Assembly (NCBI GenBank): GCA_022575985.1
Contig: JAKSXM010000007.1
Location: 51,738,501-51,802,500 of the forward strand
Origin: Anagrus nilaparvatae
Taxonomy: Eukaryota > Arthropoda > Insecta > Hymenoptera > Mymaridae
Direction of reading: 5' to 3'
DNA: 64,000 nucleotides
The notes below the pieces were generated by a model. That model saw nothing but the letters and a program-made list of their open reading frames with translations, was not told the DNA's origin and did not search any database. Position numbers and translations under genes: made by a program. Shown here piece by piece: positions 1 to 13,100 of this stretch (position 1 is the first letter of the stretch; each line of letters begins with the position of its first letter).

Positions 1-22
1 CAAAAAAAAAAAAAAAATAAAA

Positions 23-113
23 AGAGTACTTAAAAATTAAAATAAATTGAAACTATATGACCTTTGCTCGCAAAAAGGTCATAGTTTCAATTTATTTTAA
101 TTATATTACTCTC
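23..113. repeat. Short imperfect hairpin (inverted repeat)
   Basis: Bases 37-66 and 71-100 are reverse complements over about 28 bp, with a loop of a few bases (CTCG) and a two-base bulge; weaker pairing extends outward to about 23 and 113. It lies just upstream of the last exon of the PAQR-type gene, presumably in its intron. It could be a small foldback insertion or a structured intronic RNA. I know no family for it. Confidence 0.75.
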
Positions 114-206
114 CTTATCATCGAGCGATAAAAAAAGTTGAATATTTTTATTCAAAATTCATTAAAATACATAAAAATATTAATTTTTTGTCTTTTTTAT
201 TTACAG

Positions 207-473
207 AATGAATACAACAATATTCAAGAATTAAAAATAGGTGGTCTTATATATCTTACGGGTTTAATATTCTTCAAGTCCGATGGCCGAATACCATGTG
301 CACATGCAATTTGGCATCTATTTGTAGCTGTAGCTGCAGCCTTTCATTATCATGCTATTAAATATAATTTATTTACAGAACTTAATGATAACAATCGAAA
401 TATATTCGAAAGGCCTTATTCTATGCTATTTTCGGCTTCAACTGGTATCACAGAAACTCATTCTGAATTTTAA
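207..473 (+). CDS. Last coding exon of an MMD/PAQR-type receptor (5' part outside window)
   Basis: This exon encodes the C-terminal 88 residues of a seven-helix membrane protein of the PAQR (progestin and adipoQ receptor) family, MMD/PAQR10-11 branch. The acceptor is TTTACAG at 200-206 and the exon opens in phase 0 with residues NEYNN. The family signature is the motif [15 protein letters not shown] followed by [14 protein letters not shown], covering the last two membrane helices and their conserved histidines (residues about 30-65 of the exon). After that comes a polar tail ending THSEF and a TAA stop. Upstream exons lie left of the window, so topology and substrate cannot be judged. Family members are proposed to act as ceramidase-like hydrolases in Golgi or plasma membranes; that is family knowledge, not something seen here. 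Confidence 0.85.
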   Translation, partial: NEYNNIQELKIGGLIYLTGLIFFKSDGRIPCAHAIWHLFVAVAAAFHYHAIKYNLFTELNDNNRNIFERPYSMLFSASTGITETHSEF

Positions 474-2570
474 GTATAAATTATTTTATTTTATATAAAA
501 ACAAATGACAGACCGGAAGTTAAAATTGTAAACATGCATTACAAAGATACAAATTTTAATTTCGGTTATTAAAAAAAATATAAATAACTTTTGAATTTTC
601 GAATATCCTACACAATTAAAAAATAATTAATTTCCGGTTTCATGAAACTAGCTAAATTGCTCATCCTTATAGCCTGCTCTAGTGTACAATGTAACAATTC
701 AATAAAAATCTGCTGATTTCGTAGAATTTTATTTCATCCATTTATTTTTTTTATGGAAAACTGCTACTATTTCGAATTTTTAATATATTTAAAAAATTGT
801 ATTCAACAGGGTTACCAAGTTTATTTAAATGTAAAAAACGTTATTTGTGGACACTATTATCTGTTCCCTAAAAAAAGAGTAATAATTTCGAAAAAGTTGC
901 AGATTTCCATTAGAGAAATTTAGTATATGAAGAATTTAAAAAAATAAATGGGTGAAAAAATAAAAATATGAAATTAGCAGATTTTTGATATATCGACACA
1001 TTGTGCGGTAGTTAAAATATGGTTGAAATTAAAAAAATTAAAAAATCTCAAAATTATCAGGAGATTTGAGTGCCACATACCAAAAAATAATAATATAAAG
1101 TTACGATTAATTTAAATTTTTAGACTCTTTTAATGCCAGAAATAAAATTATTATGAAGCAATTTTTTGGTGCCATAAACCAGGAGGCAAAATTTAAAAGT
1201 TGTTTTTACGCCAGGGCACTGCTCTTCCAATATTTAAATGTTTGATAATAGTTGCCTTTTAACTGTCTCTATTAGTATTTAGGTAGGTAATTTAGAATTT
1301 TAAATCTAAACATAATAAAAAACTCAGACATACCGATAAAAAAAAAATTTTTTGTAAATCAATAGTTTTCCAAAAAGTATGCTTCCTATACTATTAATAG
1401 AAAATATTATCCAAAGTATAGAAATACTACTAACTTCCAAATAAACTATAAAAATGCTTAATTAAAAAAATAAGTGCAAAATTGTTATAAAACTTTTTAT
1501 ACCAATAATTGCTGTACAAAGAACAGTCTAAAACCAAGATTTTTGGTTTATTAAAAAAAATTGTATATTATTTGCGCTCTTCCGCCTTTCTTTTTATATT
1601 TTTTTTAATTTTCTTATAATTATATATTATTTTTTAATGTTATATATATATATATTACCTATGTGTACAGTAGCTATGCTATAAATTTAGCTAATAAATA
1701 TTATTATTTAAGTATGTAGATAAAAATGTAGTCAAATCACATTGTGATATTATATTTGTGAATAATATTTACAAAATACAAAAATATTAGCTAATCACAT
1801 CAAGTTCATATATTTAATAAAATGTGAGTACAAAGAAAAAAATAAGGCAAAAAATAATGAGTATAGTATCAATTTGTAAAAAGTTAATTTTTTGTATTAT
1901 AATGTTTTTTCCTGTGTAATAATTTTATATTGCAAAGAAAAAATTAATTTTCGTTAAAAAAACATATCAAATCAAAATTATTTATTACGATCTTCAACCA
2001 ACTGAAAACTTTTTTGCGAAAAAAATTTCAAAACTCTTTGCAAATCCATGCAACTCTATGTGGAGTTTTAAGTGGGTTGTGGATTGATTTATTATTTTTT
2101 ATAAAACATTTTTTTATTTTTTAGTTATATTTTGTTATAAATTTAAGCATATAAACATTTAAGAGGTTCCATGCTAATTTCGTTTAAAATATTTTTTATT
2201 TTTCGAAAAACTGCAGTTCAAATCAATATTTTCCAATCATTTTTAGCTTTAAAGGTGTAAAAAATTATTGATTTATAGCAACTATTTTGGTTATTTTAAG
2301 TAATTTATTTAGTTATAGTCTGATACCTTGATAATTAGTATTCGAAATGTCCTGATTTCACAAAAAATTTTTTCGGCTTAGAACAAAAAAATTTGCTGCT
2401 AAAAAACGTAATAAAAAAGTAATTCCGAAGTCAACATTTTTTTACATTATTTTGTTATTTTGTAAGCTAAAAAATTGATGAAAAAAATATTTTGAACCGA
2501 ATTTGGTGACACCTCGACATAACATATCCACTATAAGCATGGAATCTTTTATATAACTATATAATATATA

Positions 2571-3037
2571 TATTATTTTATTGTTTTCGAGATTTTTTTC
2601 GGATATTTTGGTCATAAAAACCTCCAGCTCCAAGGGTTTTGGTTTTCGATTTTAAAAAAGCCTGGGCCACCGAGCACTTGAAATTTCCCATTTAAATAAC
2701 ATGGGAATTTTAAGTTTTTAGCTTTCTAATTTTTTAAAAAATTTTTTCAAACAATAACTAACAGATAAAAAATGATGTTTAAATATATAAAAATTGATCC
2801 CCAAAATTGTAGAAGTTCCAGAACACTTTATTTTATCAAAATAAAATCTTTAAAAATCGCAATTTTACCTTATGAAAAGTCAAAATTCCCATGTTATTTA
2901 AATGGGAAACTTTAAGTGCTCGGTGACACAGGTTTTTAAAATCGAAAACCAAAATCCTTGGAGCTGGGGGGTTTTTATGCCCAAAATATTTGAAAAAAAT
3001 GGGGGGAACAAAAAAATCTCGAAAACAATAAAATAAG
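2571..3037. repeat. Foldback/MITE-like inverted repeat, arms about 140 bp
   Basis: The left arm (about 2571-2715) and right arm (about 2875-3037) are reverse complements at high identity. Both contain the block CCGAGCACTT..CCCATTTAAATAACATGGG and the block AGCTCCAAGG next to GGTTTTCGATTTT. The outer end on both sides reads TATTTTATTGTTTTCGAGAT. The central spacer is about 160 bp of AT-rich DNA. No coding capacity or clear target-site duplication was seen, so the superfamily is open. Confidence 0.8.
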
Positions 3038-4040
3038 ACACTCTCTAATATATAATTATAATATATAGAATATTTTTTTATTTTATTTTTAATTAGTAAT
3101 CTGTGATTTTTTATAATAAAAAACCGAAAAATAGAGCAAATTTTAATAATTTTTATTAAGTATGTATGTAGATCAATCTAGTGAATTAAAATATGGATAA
3201 ATAATTATTGCATATATAGATAAAGGTTGTGATATTTAAGAAAAATATATATATATAAATAATTTTATAATTATTTTCATTTTTATTTAAAAACCAAAAA
3301 AATTTGTGTTTAATATAAAATAAATAATCCATATAAATATATATATATATATAATAAGTAAAAATTATACATAGAAAAGCTAGTTAAAAAATAATATAAT
3401 ATGTAACAATTTATTGTAATATATCTATAAAAAGTAGTGATATCTTATTAAATAAAAAAGCACTATTCCAGATAAAAATGTAAGTAGTGAGAAATTATTA
3501 TAATGTTAGCTGTATAAGTATAATTGTTGCAATTATTATGACAAGCATAAGTAAATTAATAAAGCTATAAGAAACTATTAATTTAAAATTTATTAGTTTT
3601 GTATAAGTAATAATATTTTTTTTTTTTTTTTTTTTTTTTTGCTGACAAAAAGTTTGTAATCACAAATTCATAAATTTTTGACATTTTTAATTAAAATAAT
3701 TTAATTAATTTAATTAAAAGATATGATTTAATTTATGAATAATACACATAAGAAATATTAATATGCAAAATTTAAGCTTATAATTGTGTTTTATTTATGG
3801 TTAGTTCTGATAATGATTTTTAACTAAAGCAAGTATTTACAAGATAAATTTAAATGTTATTTCTTTGAACAATTTAGTTATTTAATTAACTTATTTATAT
3901 AAATAATATGTCAAAGTGTATGAGAAAATCTTGATGCGAAATTTCATACTTCGTGTTTGCTTTAATTCAATTAAAACTTAATAACTAAACCCAAGAAATA
4001 AAATGCATAAATTTGAACTTTAATCAACATCGTTAAAACA

Positions 4041-4172
4041 TTTGGTTTCTTAACAAAAGTACAAACGGTGTTGTTTACTCATTGGAAAAAGGTTTTAAGT
4101 CACTGAGCTTTTGCTAACTACTACTTCTTCCAGTTTGTAAACGACTACCTTTACACCCTTGTTAAGAAATCT
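4041..4172. repeat. Imperfect inverted repeat
   Basis: Arms 4041-4080 and 4133-4172 pair through TTTCTTAACAA on the left and TTGTTAAGAAA on the right, then more weakly inward (GTACAAACGGTGTTGTTTAC against GTAAACGACTACCTTTACAC). It looks like an eroded small hairpin element. Confidence 0.55.
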
Positions 4173-4600
4173 ACTCTTTATTCTGTTACACAGATATAAA
4201 ATTAAAATAATTGTAATATGGCTTAAATAAAAAAATTATAAATTTTCACAATTGTAATATTTTTTTAAAAATTATAAAATTATTAAAAAATGTTTATACT
4301 TTTATAAAAAAAAAAATAAGAAAATTGTATCTCAATTTGTGATTAATAAAAAATTACAATCATTAAAAGCATAAATGTTGAAATGATGTTTTTTTAATAT
4401 TGTCGCAAATATTAATTTTTGTTTATAAATAAAATTTTGACAATAGTTTATACATAAATTATATCCTATACATAGATATATGATATCTGTTTTTGTCAAT
4501 ATTGTAAAAATATTGCTTTCTTTTAATAAAAAATTAAATAAAAAATCACTTGGCTCTTTCGAATTATTTTAAAAGAAACATATACTTATTTGGATCCTTG

Positions 4601-4808
4601 TTGTACCCCATTCAAAAATTTCATTACTGTTTTAACCACGTCAAGTTTGATAGCTTAGATCTAAAAATATTTTCTTTTAAATTATAGAACTTAAACTTTT
4701 GATTCCTTGATTAAAAAAGATTTTTTTAACTATTAATCATTACCAAGTGTATCGAGTCAAACTTAATGTGCAAAAACCAGTAATGTAGTAGTTTTCCAGT
4801 GGGGTACA
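4601..4808. repeat. Imperfect inverted repeat bounded by GTACCCCA/TGGGGTAC
   Basis: The left arm starts TTGTACCCCA at 4601 and the right arm ends GTGGGGTAC near 4806. Inside, CATTACTG..TCAAGTTTGA pairs with TCAAACTTAA..CAGTAATG. Identity is moderate, so this is probably an old MITE. Confidence 0.55.
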
Positions 4809-5092
4809 TAGTACTTATTCATGTAAAAAATTAATTTTTTTGTATATATATAAAATTATAAAGCTATAAAAGGATCATTAAATATATTGCACATTTATTT
4901 TAGCAAATATTTCAAGATATTCCCAAGTTAAAAAAATTTATTTCTGGTAATGTTTTAAATTATCAATACCCATTAATTTTTTTTATTTAGTAAAATAACT
5001 GGTTCATGTAAAAGATTTTTTTTTTTTTGTAAAATATAAATAATTATTTAATTTTTATTACTGTCTTTTTTTTTTATAAAAAAAAATGCTAC

Positions 5093-6755
5093 TTATATTT
5101 GATCAAAAGAGGATACTATAATTACATTTGGTCTTTGAATTTTAAAATCATTCACTGCATCTTCTGTAACACTGGTACCACTTACATCTAAATATTCTAA
5201 TGTTGATACATTTGTTGTTAAATATTTTAGTGTTTCGTTTGTAATTCCAGCATAATTTCTAAAAATTAAATAAGTTTTAAAAAAATTATTCAGATCTAGA
5301 CTAATTATTATTTTAATTAATCATACCTTACTACCACTTTTTTAAGATTTGGATTATTTAAAGTTGATTTTTCACCTTCCATAACTTGAAATCCGTTTCT
5401 TGTATTATGAATTATTCTTCGATTACTTATATAATTACCAAGGGTACAAATAGCTCTATCAGTTAACAAATAGTGGCCCGAGTTATATTCATCAACCAAC
5501 TGCAATTAAAAAAAAATAATATTAGATTTTTGCATTGTTCATGAATAATATATTTCTTTAAACCTCAATGGGTTGATTTTCTAGAATTTGATTTCCAGCA
5601 ACATCAATTCTTATGGTAACAACTTCTCTATTATGAGGTTGTTCTTCAACTAGTCGTTCAACTTCCGAATTAGGGCACTCTAAATAAATTTCTTTTAACG
5701 ATGTTGAACTACTGAAGCAACTTATTTCACTATCTCCAAGAAATGTATCTCGTAAATCAAGAACCTATTTAAATATGATTGTAAATAAAGTTTCTTTCCT
5801 TTCAAAAATAAGAAATCAAAAATAAATATTACCTCCAAACTTTGTAATCCAAATCTTGTTGCCAAACTTGTATATGCTAGGCATTCACCTATACCGTAAC
5901 ATGAATTCAGTCTTAATTCTTTGAGTTTTTGTATTTTACTTATTACCATAAATGCTTGCGCCTTAACCCACTTACAATTACTAAGTATCAAACACTGAAA
6001 TCATACAAAATATCTTATAAACATACATAAATAAGAAAATAATATATAAAATTAGTTGATAGGTACTGTTAAGTTTGGCATAAATATGTTTATTTGAAAT
6101 AAATAAGATTTTTGTGTAATTAATTTTATATCACATCCTTTTAATGATAGTAATTCAAGCATTCTAGGAAAATCCGATATACGTATCTGAAAAAAAAACA
6201 GAATTTATTAGGTGAAACTAAATTACAGTAATAAAATAAATAAAATACCTTTTCTTGTGAAATTTTATAGTTTTCTATAATTAATTTTTCAAGCTGACTG
6301 CATTTTTTCACAATGGTTTTAAAAAAATCTAACTGGAGTTCCGACAAAACATTTGAATTTATTTTTCCATAAACTGCTATAAATTTCGTGGAAGGTTGCA
6401 AAAATTTATAATATTCTTCTAAATCTTCTAGACATAAAGATTGATCCCTTAAATCTAATTCATTCCAAAGGGTTCTATCACAGCATAAATGACTTAGTCT
6501 GTTACAGGTACTGTAAATATTGATAAAATTATTATAAAATACTGCAATCTATATCGATTAATTTAAATTTTTAAGTACTCACTAGTATAAAGCCAATAGA
6601 TCAAAAGGTGAAAGGTATTTACAAATATGCAAAAGAACATCATCTGAAAAATTTAATAAATTTCTATACTTTTCACTAGTTGCAGTATCAGTCTTGGACT
6701 TTTTGATGATAATACTGCTACTTGGTTCTGGAGACTGTGATTTGGAGCGCTTCAT
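5093..6755 (-). CDS. F-box/leucine-rich-repeat protein (FBXL type)
   Basis: A probable substrate receptor of an SCF ubiquitin ligase. Coding exons, 5' to 3': 6755-6583, 6510-6249, 6186-6067, 5994-5833, 5764-5564, 5499-5327 and 5258-5093. They sum to 1257 nt, or 418 residues, with all phases consistent. Residues 1-25 (MKRSKSQSPEPSSS..) are basic and disordered. Residues about 30-70 form an F-box (LLNFSDDVLLHICKYLSPFD, then RTLWNELDL), which would bind Skp1. The rest shows irregular LRRs such as QLEKLIIENYK, MLELLSLKGCDI, CLILSNCKWV, KELRLNSCYGIGECL, LQSLEVLDLRD and TLEYLDVSGTSV. The protein ends with VIIVSSFDQI. Exon 3 uses the donor GTACCT, chosen because it alone keeps the LRR frame open. 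I cannot assign a specific FBXL orthologue. Confidence 0.85.
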
Positions 6756-7755
6756 ATTTTGATAATTTGTTAATTTTATTTAATAATATGAACAAAATAT
6801 TTGTTAAGGCTAGCTATATAGGAACATTTATTTATTTTCAACAAGACATCAAATCATTTCAACTTCATTTTAGCTTAGAAAGTGTTCTCATAATGAATGT
6901 CATTGTGAAATAGGATGCAAAGTCAAAAAAATTTGAAAATTTGTTTTACCCTCCTTTAAATACTTAGAAAGTTTCAAGTGCATGTGCATATATACATACA
7001 CCGTAGCACCATTACATACCATGCACTTCTTTTTCACATAGATTAGCACTACTAAACAATATACAGAAACACTATCTGCTTTTATTAATATAATTATTAT
7101 TTTCACTGACGCAACGCTTTATGTACTGGGTATCCCAGAATTGTATTTGCTTTCAGACTGACCAATAGCATGAATTCTTTAAGGCCTGTTTTACCACTTA
7201 CACTTGCGTACAATTCTGATACACGGTGAATACACAGATTATACTTCAATGAAAATGTGTAAATATACTGTGACCCAGTAGAGGATGTTCGGAAATTATA
7301 TAGTTTAAATACAGTGTATAAAAAAATTTATTATGATAGCCCATAGTATAATGCCTTGTGATAGCCCAGCTATAAGTGCAATAACAATAAATTTTACTCA
7401 CAAGCTATTTTAATTTCAACATGTAATGTTAATCCATTTCAAAATTGTTCAACAAAAATTGTAATCACACAATGTAATCATAATAAATAAAAGAATATTT
7501 TTCAACATTTTAATTTTAGTAAACTTCTTAAAACTTCAACAAAAAATTCTACTGCAATCAGAGGAAATGTTGAAAATTTTGTTAAAAATTATAATTATAT
7601 TTTTAGTCAAATAGTAAAGTTAAAAAATAAAATATTTGCAATTATTAAATGAAAATTAAACCCTACCATAAAATTTTAGTTAAATTAAAAGGATGTCATT
7701 TAAAGGAAAATGAAAACAAAAAAAATTTGTAATATTAAAATAAATTTATTGCAAA
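6756..7755. other. Intergenic region between the F-box gene and RpL21
   Basis: It holds the likely promoter and 5' UTR of the F-box gene on its left and the RpL21 3' UTR on its right, with AATAAA-type signals on the minus strand near 7745. No other gene or repeat is evident. Confidence 0.5.
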
Positions 7756-8235
7756 TTAAGCTATGAATTCATAAGGAATTGGAGCTAATAATTTTGCTGG
7801 TTCTTTTCCAGAAACAGTGTGAGCTGGACGAGGTTGAGCTGGTTGTCTTTTCAATACAACTTGGATTTTCTTCTCTTTAGCTTCTTTCCTTAATTTTTCA
7901 TTTGCTTTAACTCTTTTCAAAAAGTCTTCTCTGCATTTTGAATGAGTTACATGTTCAACTCTGATGTTGATGCGTTTTGCTAGGATACGTCCACGTACCC
8001 TTTTGTTAACAATAACACCCAAAGCATGAGCAGTGACGTTGAATACTCGTCCAGTTTTACCGTGATATGCTTTGTGTGGCATACCTTTTTGTACAGCACC
8101 ATTTCCTTTGATATCAACAATATCACCAACTTTGTAAACTTTCATATAAGTCGACAATGGAATTGTTCCATGTTTTCTGAATTTGCGAGAGAATAAATCT
8201 CTGGTGCTACGACGATAACCTTTTGAGTTTGTCAT
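7756..8235 (-). CDS. RpL21: 60S ribosomal protein L21 (eL21)
   Basis: A structural protein of the large cytosolic ribosomal subunit. The whole 159-residue coding region is one exon. It starts [19 protein letters not shown] and contains the conserved blocks [34 protein letters not shown] and [20 protein letters not shown], ending PIPYEFIA. Length and sequence match eukaryotic eL21 throughout. A non-coding first exon lies upstream at 9152-9120: its donor is GTAAG and the acceptor TTTCAG falls just before 8249, giving an 870-nt intron. The first exon begins with a pyrimidine tract typical of TOP mRNAs, so translation is probably controlled by growth signals. No disruption was seen. Confidence 0.97.
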   Translation of the reverse strand: MTNSKGYRRSTRDLFSRKFRKHGTIPLSTYMKVYKVGDIVDIKGNGAVQKGMPHKAYHGKTGRVFNVTAHALGVIVNKRVRGRILAKRINIRVEHVTHSKCREDFLKRVKANEKLRKEAKEKKIQVVLKRQPAQPRPAHTVSGKEPAKLLAPIPYEFIA

Positions 8236-9119
8236 CTTGGCAGATCAACCTGAAATTATAAAAAGTTTAAAATTAAAAATGAGAAATTATTTAAATAAAG
8301 ATACAAGAATAGCGTATAATTCAATAAATAAAAAAAAAAATTGCTTTTTTTTTCAGAAAAACTTAAAACTTTTTAATATTTTAAATATTATCATTATTGC
8401 TTTTAATTTAAATTTTATAGATCATAATCTTAAGTCTATATTAAAAACTATACACAATAATTTAAGAAATTGAAAAAAAGTTTCATTTAACTATTATCAA
8501 CATTAACAATAGATTTAAATATAAATGAAAAAATTTATGGTAATATTAAAAAAATTAAATTTTTGCATTAAATTCAAGCAAAGCTATTGAAATTAAGATT
8601 TTAACTCTTTTACACTTGTAAATAATCATTAAAATATAGTATTTTAAAATTGAATTAAAATTAAAAAAAAAAATCTTTTTATTAAATTTATGATAGAATA
8701 TTTTGAAAATTATCCTATGGGTACAGTGTTTATACGTGTTCCATAATACAGTAACATAACCACATGACATGATTTGAGGTTAAAAATGAATAAACAACTG
8801 TTTTTACTTAAATAAAAACAAACAGTTATTAATTATTTTAAATTTTTTAATTTTTATGAAAATTTTATTAAAAATTAATTATTTTTTAAAACAAAAAATT
8901 CAATATTAATAATAAAACGGAGCATATTGAATTAATTACATACAATGCACGTGTGTAAAAGATTAAAAACACTTTTCACTTTACCCGATTATTGAAAAAA
9001 ATCGCAAGTTTTTTTTATAAATTAGCAAATAAAACTTTTTTTTATAAAATATTAATAATTAATTAACACTTTTGCTTAAATTAGTAAAATAAAAAACATT
9101 TTTTTATTAAAAAACTTAC

Positions 9120-9152
9120 TTATCGTTCCAAGCAAACACTGCCGAAAGAAAG
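9120..9152 (-). promoter_or_regulatory. RpL21 non-coding first exon with 5' TOP start
   Basis: Read on the minus strand, the likely start is CTTTCTTTCGGCAG at 9152, a 5' terminal oligopyrimidine tract as in other ribosomal protein genes. The exon ends AACGATAA before the donor GTAAG. The surrounding 9120-9220 is clearly less AT-rich than its neighbours, consistent with a housekeeping promoter. The exact start is inferred. Confidence 0.65.
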
Positions 9153-10029
9153 TCTTGATGATGGCGGTGTTTTCCGGTCAATGAAATTTAAAACTACCGC
9201 AGCGCCAATTTAGGCGGCATTTTTTAATTTGTTTATAATTTAAAATTAATTTTAAATACTTGTCGAATAAAATTTATTTTTTGTAATTACTTAACTTTAG
9301 AATTTCTATTAACTAAAAAAAATATATTGCATTAAATAATTTAAATTTAAAATAAAAATTCAATTTATAAATACGTACTTAATTATTTAATTTAATTAAA
9401 AAAAGAAATATTTCTATAGAACAAAATTGATTTATTTCTATTTAGAAGGGCATGAACATGAATAACCTTTAAGTAAAAATAAAAGTTTTTAAATAAAGTT
9501 TAAAAAAAAAAAAAGTAAAATAAGCACAAACTTATAACCACATAAGTGTAACACATAAAAGTTACTGTACTTACATATGTAATTAAATTAAAAAAAATTC
9601 ATAATACATATTATATACCTATAAAAATTTTAGTGAACTTTTCATACACGTGTGTAAACCTAATTTTTTTTATTCAATTATATATCTTAAGCAGTAAAAT
9701 CAATAAATAAATGTATAATGTAATATAACATTAATGTAATATGTGTAAAAAAATATTTACAGAAAATACAATAATTATATAAAAATACATAAAATAAATT
9801 TTGTCTATAACACGAACAATATTGTGTTTTTGTGCAACTAATTTTATTGTTTTACACTCGTGTTAACTTATATAATATTAATAATTAGAGTATATTATTT
9901 ATTTAAATTTTTGAGAAAAAAAAAAATTTTTTTTTAAATATAATTTTTGTTTTTTTTGTTAAAGTATGGGAGGACTGCTTACACTAAATAATATAGGTAT
10001 ATAAAAACTAAAAAAATCTATATGCCGCG

Positions 10030-10037
10030 TATAAAAG
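10030..10037 (+). promoter_or_regulatory. Possible TATA box of the elongase gene
   Basis: TATAAAAG preceded by a short GC-rich stretch (GCCGCG) lies 93 bases before the elongase ATG. A start about 30 bases downstream would leave a 5' UTR of about 70 nt. In DNA this AT-rich a TATA match is weak evidence; the GC-rich flank is what makes it stand out. Confidence 0.4.
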
Positions 10038-10129
10038 AAATTGCATATATTAAGCATAAACAGTAAAAAAAGAGTAGCAAACAACTGTGGACATATAAAA
10101 TAAATAGTTACTCAAAAAAGTGTTAAAAA

Positions 10130-13100
10130 ATGTTATCAATATCATATTTCAAAAATTTAATAAATAAATACAATAACGAAACACCTGGTAAGTACTTACT
10201 GTAAAAAATATTTATTTAAAATTTAAATTACATTTTTTTTTTTAGAAAAATTAACTGCTGATTGGTTTCCAATAAAATATCCATGGCAATTGAATTTTTT
10301 GATTTTAATATACATTTATGTTATATTAATATGGGGGCCAAAATACATGTTTAAAAAAAAGCCTTATAAATTAAAATTCTTGATATTCACATACAATATA
10401 TTTCAAATAGTAACTAATTCGTTAATACTTTATTTATTTTACAAAAATAATTTATTTTATGATTATTCACCAATTTGTTATAGAAATAGTAATAACAAGT
10501 ACAAAAGAAATTTAGGGGTGAGTACAGCACGTACAAGTGTATATACCTATTTTTTGAAATTAAAATATTTTTACTTTTACAGTTTGCTAAAATAATATAT
10601 TGGACAGTGATATTAAAAATATTTGATTTAATAGAAACAATAATATTTGTATTGCGTAAAAAATACAATCAAGTATCGATATTACACGTTTATCATCATA
10701 TAAGTACGATATATATTGGTTATATGGGATTAAAATATTTTCCTGGTGCTTCATCTTCATTTCCTATTGTACTTAATTCAACAGTACATATTATTATGTA
10801 CAGCTATTATTTAATTAGTAGTGTATCAAATATGAAAATAATTAGTAATTGGATTAAACCGTATATAACTATCATACAGTTGGTAAATATCACAATTTTT
10901 TTATCTTATTTTTTTTTAATTTAATATTTGGGTTTTTTTGTACTGTTAAAATGATTTTTTTGAATGTAATTTAATCTAATTTTGCTTCGAATTATTATTT
11001 ATAGCCTGATAAATCATTTTTACCTAAAAAAATAATTTTTAACCAATTTTAACTCCTAAAAACCCAATTTAACTTTCTGAGTCTATTTTTACTGCCCAGA
11101 CCTCTTAAAATTTCCAATTTTACCTCGAAAACCAATTTTTTCAAAAGTCTAGTTTTGCCCTGGATGACTAATTTACCTTTTAGAAAATAAGGTTTCTTAA
11201 TCTAACTCTTAAGTTAGATATTCTTAGAATTCTAACTGATGATTAATATAATTTTTACAAAAAAATTTTTTTCTTATTTTCTTTTTGTTAACTGCATTTT
11301 TATTAAATTTTTTGTAATTTATTGAAATATTTGCTGCTATGTATTTGAAAGATTAAATAATTCATTTTTACAGTGTATAATATAATACTTACATGAAAGC
11401 TCTTCGGTTCAATTATTGAATGGCCGGTCTACTTTTTGTAATAACTTAAGTCACGACAATATCTTCAATAATAAATATTATTTTATGCAAATAAAATAAA
11501 TTACATATCCCTATAGTAAAAGAAATAACATAAAAACAATATAATTTTTCCAATCTGAGGGTATTCTGAACAGATTCAGGTCAGGATTTTGGGGACCAGA
11601 TATTAACTTTTACCGATTGAAAATTCGGACTTGATTTTTGGTTACTTCGGGAAATTTCACTCAAGCCCCTTTTTTCAGGCAAATTTTAGATATTTCTGAA
11701 GCATTTGGCAAAAAAAAAAAGAAAATAAAACACCATGAAATTTTATAAAATTAAAAGCACCGATATAATAAAAAAAAATTAGCTAAATTTAATAATTATT
11801 ATATTTATCCTACTTTTTTTTGTATAAAGTTTCAGAAATATCTAAAATTTGCCTAAAAAGGACTTTTTTTTAATATAAATAGCACGATTGCTCAAAGTAT
11901 CCCAGATCCCAGATTCTGTTACTTTTAATTTATTTTTTTCCTATTTTAAATCCATAAAAACTACTTTTGGTAAGTTTTAATTCAAAAAAGTTAAATAATA
12001 GTGCTAAATTTATTTATTTTTTTGCATAAAGATTTTTGAAAATAATTTACGGTACTTTGAACAGAGTAATAAGTTATAGTTGCTTTTTCTTCACTTACTC
12101 GATAATAGCGTGTCGCGGTATAATTAGTTTTAAGTATACAAATCGAATTTGTCATTCAATTTGAACAATTATTTAATAAAAAAAAGTTTGTAATATTTAA
12201 TGTTAATTTTACCCCCCAAAAAAAACACATGGCATAAAATTGAATTTTAGTACTTTTGGTGTTGAATTACCATTGAACTTATTTCATTTAGGGGTATTAG
12301 CTTGAATATTCAAACAATCTAGATATATAGTCAAAATTAATTTCTATATCTAAACAAATTGTATTTTAGGTACCCCAGTAAAAAATAATAACATTTATTT
12401 AACAGAATTCTGGGATCTGGATTAATTTCGGAAATCATATAATAATCCTTTTTTCAAGCAAATTTGCGTTTTTACTCGATATCTTGAATCTTAGAACTTA
12501 TTTTTTGAACATTTTTTTACACCAAAAATACCAATTTTTTTTTTTCTTTTTGGATGTAGTACATAATTTTTTTCTGTAGAAGTACCAGTTTTAGAAATAT
12601 CGTTTATAGTCAAATTTTGGATCTGGTACGTAATTTTTTAATAATTTTTATCTCAAAATTTTTGCCACCAAAAAATACAAAAAACGGACATATTACTAAT
12701 TTCTGTCTATGAAAGTACGAATATCTAGAATTATCGTTTTTAAAAGATTTCTGCATCTGATACGTAATTTTTCGAAATTTTTTTTCTCAAAATTTTTTAA
12801 ATAAAAAAATTTTAAAAACATCATAATTTTTTTTCTTTTTGGACGTAGTACTTAATTTTTTTCCGAATTTCATTTTCATCCGGTGTCAACAAAAAGCCGA
12901 TCCAAAGCCAGAATCTGTCCATGAAACTTCCTGATTCCAAAAATTCTGTGTTCTTTTTTTATTTTTTTTTAATCAATATATTTTAGAGAAACAAAAATTC
13001 AATGTTAAAAAAATGCAGTATTTAATAGTACTTTAAAAAGGCCCCTAATTTAGGAAGAGGGGGGTCAAATGGACTTGGAATGATTTCGATTTGGGAACTT

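Larger units (their letters stand above)
474..5092. other. Gene-free stretch between the PAQR gene and the F-box gene
   Basis: Apart from the inverted repeats listed separately, I see only AT-rich sequence. The first few hundred bases are presumably the PAQR 3' UTR. There are TA-dinucleotide runs near 1640-1660, 3250 and 3340, and a T-run of about 30 near 3609-3640. No open frame of credible length, tRNA or conserved motif is visible. Confidence 0.6.

Noticed and set aside
8690..8770. Possible H/ACA snoRNA in the RpL21 intron
   Set aside because: A hairpin with an ATTATGG stem can be drawn, but there is no convincing H box, ACA end or two-hairpin layout, and no C/D boxes elsewhere in the intron.
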